The notes below the pieces were generated by a model. That model was given only the letters and a program-made list of their open reading frames with translations. It searched no databases and was not told the DNA's origin. A stretch of 13,699 nucleotides of DNA from Anaerolineae bacterium (GTDB lineage: Bacteria > Chloroflexota > Anaerolineae > UBA1429), in NCBI GenBank assembly GCA_016928125.1, contig JAFGLK010000339.1:1-13699 (forward strand). The letters are read 5' to 3'. Made by a program: the position numbers and the translations under genes. Shown piece by piece: positions 6,440 through 13,272 of this stretch. How positions within the stretch are numbered: position 1 is the first letter of the stretch; the number at the start of each line of letters is the position of its first letter.

Positions 6440-8125
6440 ATGGCGATTCGCAGAATGCGAACTCAGAGCGAGCAGTTTTGGCGCCAGGAGTACGAGGTCT
6501 CCGCTGAGGACCTGAACCTAGCGACCGGGATGATTCTGGAATCGGGTGTTCCCCGAGGCCTGGGCGAATTGGCAGCGCAGATCATTCGGGAGCGTTTTCG
6601 CAAGGAACGCGAGTTGGCGGTTCAGATCGCCAACCGTGGACGGATCTACCGGCCCATGGATCGCTTTGGTATCGGGGACGAGGTGATCTTCTCGGCCTTG
6701 GATTTCAGGCTTGGGACGGTGGCAGAGGTTCGGCCTGGGCAGAATCCCAGGTATGGCCCGTTTGACGTCATCCGCGTGAGTTTCGAAAGCGGCGAGGAAC
6801 GTGAGTTTGCCGTCGGCTTTGACCATGAGCACCCCCTCAACCGGCCGACCGAGACGCTCGTATTGGATCCCGTCGTAGACCTGGACGAAGAGTCCCTCAT
6901 CCAGCTCTTCGAGCCTTATGTGCGCGCCAAGCTCGAGCAAGCGCTGACGGAACACAGCGATTTCATGCCCTTTGGCAAGCTCTGGTTCCTGAAGGAGCTC
7001 CTGCCTGAGGTGCACGTGGGCCATCTGAACCTGGCTGAGGCCATGATCGATCAGGCCGGGCAGCCGGTGGCAGCCACCCAGATCCTGGCCGAACTGGGAT
7101 TGGATCTGGGCGGGTCGTCCGAGGCTCAGCTGTTCGCCTTTAACCGGGCACTGGGCGAGGATGGGCGCTTTGACGAGGTATCCCTGGGAGGCAAGTCGCT
7201 CTGGTATCTGCGCGCTTTGGAGCCTGAGGCCGTGTTTCAGCGTCCCACCGTGCTCCGCCCGGCCTTCAAGGCCGTGGGCGGCGAGCAGATCGGCATCACA
7301 CTGCTGGACCTGGTCGAGAAGGTGGGTGACGAACTGGATGACGTCAGCGGCATCTCGGCTCGTCCATCCACTGAGATCAGCTACGAGGTGACCTTCCCGC
7401 ATCTGTATGCAGGAACTCTGCCCGCCACTGACCAGTTCCTGCGCTTGGTCCGTTCGCTACCTGGCGATCACTTCCCGATCTCCATGGTGGACGCCTCCAG
7501 CGATAGGCGCTTCCAGATATGGGTCTTGCCGGCGGAGAAGTACATGTGCGGATTTGCGGAGTGGTTCGAGGCCGTGGGCATGCAGGTGGGTGGGCAGATC
7601 ACGCTGGCCGCGGCCACCGAGCCGATGACCTTCACCCTCACGACCGTAAGCTCCCGAAGCCGCAGGAGCGACTGGCTGCGTTCCGTGTCTGTCGCGGAGG
7701 GTGCGCTGGTTGTGCAGATGCAGCGCGCGATGGTGGACATCCGCTGCGATCGCAATCTCTTCATGGCCGTTCCAGACATGCCGGCCGTCGCCGCGCACAT
7801 GGCCAGGGTTGAGGCCGCGGGAACACCTTTGCCGGCGCTGATTCGGCGCGGGTTCCAGGAACTCGCGAAGCTCAGCAGCCGCGGCTTGGTCCACATCAAG
7901 AGCCTCTATTCCCTGATCAACATGATGCGGCGCAGCGGCATGGTGCCGATCGCCGAGTATTTGACCCATAATGCCTGCTTTGATCCCGTCGGGGACGGCT
8001 TCTGGGCCTACGACGTGGCCCTTGAGGGGCAGACCTACGAAACCGCAGAGCAGATGCGCGAGCGACCCCTGTCGACCCGCGCTGATTTGGTGCGCGACCA
8101 AGTCATCCAGTACGTTGGCAGGTAG
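6440..8125 (+). CDS. Uncharacterised multidomain protein with beta-barrel-like and HARE-HTH-like segments
   Basis: Not recognised as a named family; no function is assigned. The 561-residue product is soluble, with no signal peptide or membrane segment. Residues 20-65 are helical. Residues 72-134 (from RPMDRFGIGDEVIF to HEHPLN) alternate hydrophobic strands and glycine turns, like a small SH3- or KOW-type barrel. Residues 195-258 (HLNLAEAMIDQAGQPVAATQ to SLWYL) follow the HARE-HTH or RpoE-delta style of winged helix: a helix, a G-x-P turn, then an RFDEVSLGGKSLW-type wing. The C-terminal 300 residues are mixed alpha/beta with no motif I can name. The start has GGAG six bases upstream. A second gene follows 12 bases after the stop. 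Nucleic-acid binding is an inference from the fold-like patterns. Such proteins, as I recall them, occur in Chloroflexota genomes. Confidence 0.85.
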   Translation: MAIRRMRTQSEQFWRQEYEVSAEDLNLATGMILESGVPRGLGELAAQIIRERFRKERELAVQIANRGRIYRPMDRFGIGDEVIFSALDFRLGTVAEVRPGQNPRYGPFDVIRVSFESGEEREFAVGFDHEHPLNRPTETLVLDPVVDLDEESLIQLFEPYVRAKLEQALTEHSDFMPFGKLWFLKELLPEVHVGHLNLAEAMIDQAGQPVAATQILAELGLDLGGSSEAQLFAFNRALGEDGRFDEVSLGGKSLWYLRALEPEAVFQRPTVLRPAFKAVGGEQIGITLLDLVEKVGDELDDVSGISARPSTEISYEVTFPHLYAGTLPATDQFLRLVRSLPGDHFPISMVDASSDRRFQIWVLPAEKYMCGFAEWFEAVGMQVGGQITLAAATEPMTFTLTTVSSRSRRSDWLRSVSVAEGALVVQMQRAMVDIRCDRNLFMAVPDMPAVAAHMARVEAAGTPLPALIRRGFQELAKLSSRGLVHIKSLYSLINMMRRSGMVPIAEYLTHNACFDPVGDGFWAYDVALEGQTYETAEQMRERPLSTRADLVRDQVIQYVGR

Positions 8126-8137
8126 GGAGGAGACCGA

Positions 8138-8566
8138 ATGCCCCTAGCGTGGCAGCGCCCGACAACAGACACTCGGTTCCATATCGATCTTGACTGGTGG
8201 AAGCAGAACCAACGCGATATCCGCGTCATCATCCGAGGGACCCTCTGCGATGAGTGCCGTGCAACTTACGAGGAGAGCTACCATGGCCTCCAAGAGATCG
8301 ACTGGGTAGATGAACAGACCGGCGAGGTGACCCGCGTGGATGCTCTGTGGCATACGCTGCGCGCCTGTTGTAGCATCCGTCCCGACTATATCCAGCCGAC
8401 CACATCCATCATTGAGGCAGTGTTCCGAACGTTCCTGGCCAATGGCAATCAGCCCCTCACAGTCAAGCAGTTGCATGCGTTGATCGATCGCCGTCCCCCC
8501 GACGTGCTGCTTCGGGTTCTGACCGGCGGTCCCGTCTATATGGGCATCCGACCAGTGTACGACTAG
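8138..8566 (+). CDS. Small uncharacterised protein with CxxC pair and C-terminal helical domain
   Basis: The 142-residue soluble protein is not recognised by name. The start has AGGAG five bases upstream and lies 12 bases after the preceding stop, so the two genes form one unit. The N-terminal half begins with a tryptophan-rich region (HIDLDWWKQNQ). It carries C37-x2-C40 in a LCDECRATYEE context and a vicinal C77-C78. Four cysteines spaced this way could bind a metal, although a vicinal pair is not a standard zinc ribbon. Residues 91-142 (TSIIEAVFRTFLANGNQPLT, then a helix, then VYMGIRPV) look like a compact helical domain similar to a winged helix. With the upstream gene, it suggests a two-protein regulatory or DNA-associated module. 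Function remains unknown. Confidence 0.82.
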   Translation: MPLAWQRPTTDTRFHIDLDWWKQNQRDIRVIIRGTLCDECRATYEESYHGLQEIDWVDEQTGEVTRVDALWHTLRACCSIRPDYIQPTTSIIEAVFRTFLANGNQPLTVKQLHALIDRRPPDVLLRVLTGGPVYMGIRPVYD

Positions 8567-8593
8567 GCTCTTTAGCTCAGGCTGGCCATAGAT

Positions 8594-8623
8594 GGGGGAA
8601 GCTCGCTCAGGGGGGCTTCCCTC
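8594..8623 (+). terminator. Stem-loop after the two-gene unit, possible terminator
   Basis: GGGGGAAGCTC (8594-8604) pairs with GGGCTTCCCTC (8613-8623) through eleven pairs, two of them G-T, around an eight-base loop. It starts 28 bases after the 8566 stop and ends 20 bases before the next ATG. There is no T-run after it. It may end the upstream transcript or sit in the leader of the membrane-protein gene. Confidence 0.45.
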
Positions 8624-8643
8624 GTTGCGAAGACAGGCGATCC

Positions 8644-11247
8644 ATGGCACCACGTGCACCCAAGCGAAAGGCCAGCCGTGCGTGCCTTTGGCTTTGGCTG
8701 TTCATGGCAGGCTTGATCGGGCTATTCTTTGCCGAGGTCTTGTTTGCGGGCCGCGCCTACTACCCGGGGGACATCGCCCGGCTCTATCTTCCCCAAGGCA
8801 CTCTGCTCAGTGAGTCTCTGCACGCCGGCCGCGTCCCATGGTGGACGTCATCCATGGGCGCAGGTTACCCTCTGCTGGCGGAGGGCGAGGCCGGTGCCCT
8901 CTACCCCGTCTACTGGGCGCTTTACGCCCTGCTGCCACCCGGGCTGGCTCTCAGCCTCGGGATCGTCCTGCATTACCTCATCGCTGGGATAGGCTTTTAC
9001 GTCTTCCTGCGGGAGCTGCGCCTCTCAGCGGGGGCGGCCTATCTGGGAGCCTGCGCCTTTGCCCTCGGCGGCGTGATGGTGGCCCACCTGAGCCACCCGA
9101 GCATCATCGCCGTGATGGCCTGGATACCCTGGCTCTTTTACGCCAGCTGGCGGCTGGCGACCAGTCCGAGCTTGCGCAGAGCCGCGCCTTTCGCGCTCCT
9201 GCTGGCTATGGTGATTGGCCTCCAGTTCCTGGCAGGACACGCCCAAATCTCGCTGCTGAGCCTGTCCGCCACGGCGCTCTTTGTCCTGGCGAGCCGCTGG
9301 CTCGGGCCAAGGACGCAGCTCCGCACCGGAGCGGTGTGGGGCCTGGCCGCCGGAGCGCTCGCGCTGGGGGTGCTTGTCGGGGCACCACAGCTTGTGGCCT
9401 CGGGCGAGCTGGGGCAGCTGTCTCAGCGCGCCGGTGGTCTGAGCGGCGAGTTTTTTACCAGCTACTCCTTTCATCCCCTATTGAGTGCCACCCTGGTGGC
9501 CCCTTTTGCGCTGGGCAACCCCTACCCCGAGGGCTCCATCGAGTTCATGCTCTACATCGGCGTGCTGCCTTTGGTCCTCGCTCGACTGGCCATCGGGCGC
9601 GCCGATAGGCGTCTGACGGGCTTTTTCGCGGCACTGGCGCTGGCCGGGCTGGCGTTGGCCTTGGGGCGCTGGAACCCGCTCTATCGCTGGCTACGGCATG
9701 TACCGGTAGTGAACCTCTTTCGCGTCCCGGCGCGTTACCTGCTCTGGACCAGCTTCGGCTTGGCCACCCTCGCTGGCCTAGGCGCGGATGCGCTGGCCAA
9801 GAGCTCGCCGCGCCAGAGCACAGCGATCGGGCGCGGCCTGGCGGCCGCGGTTCTGCTGGTTCTGGCCGGCCTTCTGGGCCTCATGCTCGCCCAACCGGAT
9901 ACGCAAGCCCTCATCGACGTGTGGCAGTGGGCGCCCTTGGTCCTTGCTCTCGCCAGCGCGGGCGCCTGCCTGGCCGTGCGTCAGCTGTCCAGACGGGTGT
10001 GGCTGACGCTCGGTTGTCTCGTGGTGTGCGGCGACCTGTACGCCTACGGCCTGGTGCTCGATCGCACCTACAATGCGACCTGGCAGTTGGATGCGATCCA
10101 GACTCCCCCACACAGCCTGGCCTTCTTGCGCGAGCAAGGGGGGCTGTTTCGCATCTATACCAAGGAGGAGATCCTCCCAGATCTCACCGTCATGCGGGAA
10201 TCGCTTTATCCCAACCTGGCAGCCCACCATGGGATCCAGGCGGCCAATCTCTATGCGCCGTTGATCCCCCAGAACTATGCGGCCTATGTAGATCACTTGA
10301 CGCCGGCGCGGCTGAATCGCCTCAATGTGGCCTACTATCTGATCCCCCAGTTGTTGCCGGTGGACGAGGCCAGCGAGCTATACGATGTGCTCAACCCCTT
10401 TGGCGCCCTGCCGGTCGGGCGCTGGCTGCGCCTCCCGCCGCAAGCGCTGGCAGCCATCGAGGTCGAGTCGTATCTCAGCCATGCGGCCAGCCTGCGGGAT
10501 GGCCATCTGACGGCTGAGATCGAGCTGCGCGGTGACACGGGGACACGCATTCTGCCGTTGCGCGCTGGGATCGAGAGCGCCGAGTGGGCCTACGAGCGCG
10601 ATGATGTTCGCGCCCAGATCGCGCATGCCCTGCCGGAGATCGCCTCGACCTGGCCGGCTCGCTCCGGCTTTCCGCCGCGCAGCCACCCCGGACACACATA
10701 CCGCGCCATCTACCGCCTCGAGGAGCCGACCTCCTACGATGCCCTGCGCCTGGTGGCTCATCGACCCGAGGCGTTCGTGCGCATCGAGCGCATTTGGCTC
10801 CATTGCCACTCGGGCGAGCGCACGCTGCTCAACCACTTGGTCGGCCTGGGTGATCATGAGATCGTCTACCGCAGCGAGGATGTGCTTATCTACCGCAACC
10901 GGGATGCGTTTCCACGCGCCTATGCGCTTTCGGCCGATCGGGTGCGGCCTCATGGCCGGGGAATCGCGACCCCCTCGGACCTGAGGGCAGCAGACCTGAT
11001 TGCCGCTGATGTGCTCCGTTACGGCGACACGTACATCGAGCTCGCGATTGCGGTTCCAGAGGAGAGCTATCTCATCCTGGCCGACTTGTCCTATCCAGGC
11101 TGGGCGGCGACGGCGGACGGGTCCCCAGTGCCCATCATCGTCGCGGACGACATGTTTCGGGCAGTACGCCTTGCGGCAGGCGCCCATCACATCGCGTATC
11201 TCTATCGCCCGCCCGTGGATCCGCGGCGCTGGCTTGACCTGCCCTGA
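8644..11247 (+). CDS. YfhO-type large multi-spanning membrane protein (GT-C-like)
   Basis: An integral membrane protein of 867 residues. About a dozen hydrophobic segments span residues 14 to about 465, and a soluble, probably extracytoplasmic, domain covers roughly 470-867. The first membrane segment (LWLWLFMAGLIGLFFAEVLF) follows a basic start. Next come YPGDIARLYLP, with Asp43 in the first outer loop where GT-C enzymes hold their catalytic acid, and GAGYPLLAEGEAGALYP (about 72-88), a YfhO-family signature. NLFRVPARYLL lies further on. The tail with PGWAATADGS (from residue 818) and AGAHHIAYLYRP matches the usual C-terminal beta domain. YfhO proteins are thought to glycosylate surface polymers such as lipoteichoic acid from a lipid-linked sugar; here donor and acceptor are unknown. 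The start at 8644 has only a weak AGG upstream. It lies four bases ahead of a strong inverted repeat. Confidence 0.88.
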   Translation: MAPRAPKRKASRACLWLWLFMAGLIGLFFAEVLFAGRAYYPGDIARLYLPQGTLLSESLHAGRVPWWTSSMGAGYPLLAEGEAGALYPVYWALYALLPPGLALSLGIVLHYLIAGIGFYVFLRELRLSAGAAYLGACAFALGGVMVAHLSHPSIIAVMAWIPWLFYASWRLATSPSLRRAAPFALLLAMVIGLQFLAGHAQISLLSLSATALFVLASRWLGPRTQLRTGAVWGLAAGALALGVLVGAPQLVASGELGQLSQRAGGLSGEFFTSYSFHPLLSATLVAPFALGNPYPEGSIEFMLYIGVLPLVLARLAIGRADRRLTGFFAALALAGLALALGRWNPLYRWLRHVPVVNLFRVPARYLLWTSFGLATLAGLGADALAKSSPRQSTAIGRGLAAAVLLVLAGLLGLMLAQPDTQALIDVWQWAPLVLALASAGACLAVRQLSRRVWLTLGCLVVCGDLYAYGLVLDRTYNATWQLDAIQTPPHSLAFLREQGGLFRIYTKEEILPDLTVMRESLYPNLAAHHGIQAANLYAPLIPQNYAAYVDHLTPARLNRLNVAYYLIPQLLPVDEASELYDVLNPFGALPVGRWLRLPPQALAAIEVESYLSHAASLRDGHLTAEIELRGDTGTRILPLRAGIESAEWAYERDDVRAQIAHALPEIASTWPARSGFPPRSHPGHTYRAIYRLEEPTSYDALRLVAHRPEAFVRIERIWLHCHSGERTLLNHLVGLGDHEIVYRSEDVLIYRNRDAFPRAYALSADRVRPHGRGIATPSDLRAADLIAADVLRYGDTYIELAIAVPEESYLILADLSYPGWAATADGSPVPIIVADDMFRAVRLAAGAHHIAYLYRPPVDPRRWLDLP

Positions 11248-11250
11248 GTG

Positions 11251-11291
11251 CAGCGCATCTTGGGCCACAACTTGGCCCGAAAGATGCGCTG
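11251..11291. repeat. Long inverted repeat (41 bases) between YfhO-type gene and amaP
   Basis: CAGCGCATCTT (11251-11261) pairs perfectly with AAGATGCGCTG (11281-11291). Inside it, GGGCCA (11262-11267) pairs with TGGCCC (11273-11278) around loop CAACT, leaving a two-base GA bulge. The result is a 17-pair stem starting four bases after the upstream stop. There is no T-tract downstream. Its last two bases fall in the predicted -35 box of amaP, so it could be a transcript end, an operator, or both. It is the strongest stem in the window. Confidence 0.8.
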
Positions 11292-11318
11292 GACGAATCC
11301 ACTCTATGCGTGTATAAT
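11290..11318 (+). promoter_or_regulatory. Predicted sigma70-type promoter of amaP
   Basis: TGGACG (11290-11295, four of six matches to the -35 consensus) and a perfect TATAAT (11313-11318) are separated by 17 bases. Transcription would start near 11325, giving a leader of about 52 bases to the ATG at 11377. The -35 box touches the end of the inverted repeat. Confidence 0.72.
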
Positions 11319-11361
11319 GGGATACAGGATGTTCGCTTGGCGGCTGCCGCTCCTGCCCTAC

Positions 11362-11370
11362 AGAAGGAGG
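11362..11370 (+). promoter_or_regulatory. Near-perfect ribosome binding site of amaP
   Basis: AGAAGGAGG ends six bases before the ATG at 11377, the best Shine-Dalgarno in the window. It rejects the longer open frame that begins with GTG at 11248, because that would translate through the inverted repeat and the promoter. Confidence 0.85.
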
Positions 11371-11376
11371 CATTTG

Positions 11377-12102
11377 ATGAACATATTCAACCGCATCATC
11401 ATGATCCTCGCAATCCTGATTGGTCTGGCTCTGGCGATCTTTCTCATGCTGCAGCCCCTGACGGTGGTGGATTTCGTCCGCACCTGGATCGAGGTGTTTG
11501 CCGAGTCGATCTTTGACGATCAGTTCTTCCTGATCTATGAGATTGCGCTGGGGGTCTTGGCATTCGTTCTGGTGCTGCTCCTATGGGGCGAAATCCGTCG
11601 CGGGCGGCGCAAGACGGTCAGGATCCGCACCAAAGACGGGCGTGTCCGGCTGGGCGTACAGTCCGTCATCGAGAGCTTGGAGTACCGCATCGACGAGCTA
11701 GCCGGGGTGCGCAAAGTGCAATCCAAGGTGCGCAGCCGGGGTGGCGACGTCGAGGTGGCCATCGATCTCGACACGAGCCCTTCGGTGAATGTGCCGGTGC
11801 TCACCAGCCAGATCACGCAGTTGGTGCGCGACATCGTCGAGGGCCAGTTGGGGGTCAAGATTCGCGGCAAGGTTCAGGTGAACGTGCGCCATGAGCCGTA
11901 TCCGCGAGGCACCATGCCGTCCACCGGCCCTCTGGGGGGCGAGGCGCTCAGCACGCCGCCGGGCCCTGAGCCAGAGGCCGTGTCCGAGGAGCTGCGCAAA
12001 GCTGGTGCGCCCTCTCTGAGCGCCGAGCCATCGGCGGCCGCGTCGGAGCAAGGGGAGGCGGGCGCTCCAGAGCCCGAGACAACTCGGAACAAGAAGGCCT
12101 GA
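11377..12102 (+). CDS. amaP: AmaP-type alkaline shock membrane anchor protein (Asp23-like domain)
   Basis: A 241-residue membrane protein. Two hydrophobic helices, about residues 5-25 and 51-70, are joined by a short loop. A basic stretch (RRGRRK, 74-79) places the following domain in the cytoplasm. Residues 80-172 match the Asp23/Gls24 style: GRVRLGVQSVIESLEYRID, then GVRKVQSKV, then VEVAIDLDTSPSVNVPVLTS, then strands ending VKIRGKVQVNV. The order of two helices plus an Asp23-like domain is that of AmaP, which in Staphylococcus anchors Asp23 at the envelope. The tail from about 173 is rich in Pro, Glu, Ala and Ser and probably disordered, longer than in the Staphylococcus protein. No separate asp23 gene is next to it here. 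The gene has its own promoter and converges with the lipoprotein gene 15 bases beyond its stop. The role in envelope stress is inferred from the family. Confidence 0.82.
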   Translation: MNIFNRIIMILAILIGLALAIFLMLQPLTVVDFVRTWIEVFAESIFDDQFFLIYEIALGVLAFVLVLLLWGEIRRGRRKTVRIRTKDGRVRLGVQSVIESLEYRIDELAGVRKVQSKVRSRGGDVEVAIDLDTSPSVNVPVLTSQITQLVRDIVEGQLGVKIRGKVQVNVRHEPYPRGTMPSTGPLGGEALSTPPGPEPEAVSEELRKAGAPSLSAEPSAAASEQGEAGAPEPETTRNKKA

Positions 12103-12117
12103 GAGGCGAGTTCTGGG

Positions 12118-12636
12118 CTATCTGGGATGGGCCAAGATGTACAGTGAGCCCTCGCCAAGGGTCAGTTGCTCGATCGTGACGGGCAGCGAGGCATCGGCGA
12201 GGGCATCATTTGTCGCCTGCTCGATCGAGAGACGGATCAGGCGAGGAAGCGGGTGCCCGTCGAGACGGACATGGTCGACGACAACCTGCGGCACGCCGTC
12301 GGCCTGCCCAAGCGCCAGCCACGCCTCGAGCGTGTGCCGCCCAGCTAGATTCAGGTCGGCTCGTAGTCGCACGCCTTGCGAGGTCAGCCAGACGACGAGC
12401 CCCTGAACTGACGAGTTCGCCAGGCTGAGCGCCGCCAGGGAGGTGAGCTCCTCTTCGGTGGCCCACAGCTCGAGGGGATCGCGATCTGAGCTGAGTGCCG
12501 CATGCCAGCGCGTATAGAGGGCCTGGGCGGCCTCCTGACGCACAGTTACGGCGCGCTCTGGGGCGCGATCCGGCGGAGATGCGGCCCTACAGCCGGCCAG
12601 GAGTAGCGCCAGGAGCAGGCCGAGGCGCCAGCACAT
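12118..12636 (-). CDS. Small lipoprotein with LmeA/DUF2993-like pattern, uncharacterised
   Basis: Starting at the ATG at 12636, the 172-residue product opens with MCWRLGLLLALLLAGC, a lipoprotein signal peptide with the lipobox LAGC and lipidated Cys16. After a flexible Pro/Arg-rich spacer comes TEEELTS (residues 60-66). A series of alternating strands follows: VQGLVVWLTSQGVRLRADL, VPQVVVDHVRLDG and VTIEQLTLGEGSLYIL. This resembles the lipid-binding LmeA/DUF2993 type of envelope protein common in Actinobacteria and, as I recall, similar lipoproteins in Chloroflexota. The similarity is by pattern only. An in-frame ATG pair at 12675/12672 is possible, but it overlaps the best minus-strand -10 candidate (TATCAT, 12679-12674), which would favour 12636; neither start has a good Shine-Dalgarno. 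It converges with amaP and diverges from scpB. Confidence 0.75.
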   Translation of the reverse strand: MCWRLGLLLALLLAGCRAASPPDRAPERAVTVRQEAAQALYTRWHAALSSDRDPLELWATEEELTSLAALSLANSSVQGLVVWLTSQGVRLRADLNLAGRHTLEAWLALGQADGVPQVVVDHVRLDGHPLPRLIRLSIEQATNDALADASLPVTIEQLTLGEGSLYILAHPR

Positions 12637-12649
12637 GGTCTGATGGCGA

Positions 12650-12679
12650 TTGGGCGCGGCGATGACATCCATCATGATA
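12650..12679. promoter_or_regulatory. Divergent start region of scpB and the lipoprotein gene, weak promoter candidates
   Basis: Plus strand: TTGGGC (12650-12655), 17 bases, then CATGAT (12673-12678) is a weak candidate for scpB. Minus strand: TATCAT (12679-12674) matches the -10 box in five of six positions but has no good -35. The two -10 candidates overlap at the palindrome ATCATGAT (12671-12678), so both genes may compete for one short region. Only about 60 bases separate the two chosen start codons. Confidence 0.3.
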
Positions 12680-12696
12680 GGGTATGGAGCGAGCTC

Positions 12697-13257
12697 TTGA
12701 ACGATGATGCTCTGCAGCGCGGCCTGGAGGCCGTGTTATTCGTGGCCGATGGCCCCGTGGCGATCACAGATCTGGCGCGGGCTCTGGACGCCCCAACTCA
12801 GGAGATCGAGGCGGCACTCGCGCGGCTCGGGGCGGCTTGCAACGCCCGAGGGCTGCGCATCGCGCGCGCCGGCAACCGGGTGCAGATGACCACAGCACCT
12901 GAGACCAGCCTGGTCGTCGAGCGCTTCCTGGGCATCGATGGAGACCGAAGCCTTTCACAGGCCGCCCTGGAAACGCTGGCCATTATCGCCTACCGCCAGC
13001 CCATCACACGGGCACAGATCGAGGATGTGCGCGGCGTCAACTCGGACGCCGTGATCCGCACGCTCATCGCCCGCCAGTTGGTCGAGGCCGTCGACCGGCT
13101 GCCTCAGGCGGGGCGGCCGCTTTTGTATGGCACCACGCTGCAATTCCTGCAATACTTTGGCATCCCGTCGCTGGACGATCTGCCCAGCCTGCCCGAGCTC
13201 GAGCTCCCGGCAGGGTTCCCCGAGGCGGCGCCAGAGGACGGCGAGACTGACCCCTAG
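12697..13257 (+). CDS. scpB: Segregation and condensation protein B
   Basis: Partner of ScpA and SMC in the bacterial condensin that compacts and segregates the chromosome. The 186-residue product has the ScpB pattern of two winged-helix domains: LQRGLEAVLFVADGPVAITD near the start; LSQAALETLAIIAYRQPITR in the middle, followed by VRGVNSDAVIRTLIARQLVE; and the closing GRPLLYGTTLQFLQYFGIPS with a short acidic tail. The chosen start is a TTG at 12697 with GGAG seven bases upstream, which gives the usual family N-terminus. An in-frame ATG at 12643 would add 18 residues that are not family-like and has no Shine-Dalgarno. scpA is not adjacent: the upstream gene is a lipoprotein on the other strand. 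The 3' end converges on smc, 15 bases away. Confidence 0.9.
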   Translation: MNDDALQRGLEAVLFVADGPVAITDLARALDAPTQEIEAALARLGAACNARGLRIARAGNRVQMTTAPETSLVVERFLGIDGDRSLSQAALETLAIIAYRQPITRAQIEDVRGVNSDAVIRTLIARQLVEAVDRLPQAGRPLLYGTTLQFLQYFGIPSLDDLPSLPELELPAGFPEAAPEDGETDP

Positions 13258-13272
13258 GCTGAGCACCCGTCT

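Noticed and set aside
6253..6440. tRNA-Val as an integration site for a mobile element
   Set aside because: No integrase, no repeated tRNA 3' end, and no composition shift is visible downstream, so there is no support for an element.
6518..7402. 294-codon minus-strand frame opposite the 561-residue gene
   Set aside because: The plus-strand frame has a Shine-Dalgarno, a tight downstream partner and fold-like patterns. The minus frame has none of these.
11248..11376. Longer amaP start at GTG 11248
   Set aside because: It would translate through the inverted repeat and the promoter. The ATG at 11377 has a near-perfect Shine-Dalgarno and begins directly at the first membrane helix.
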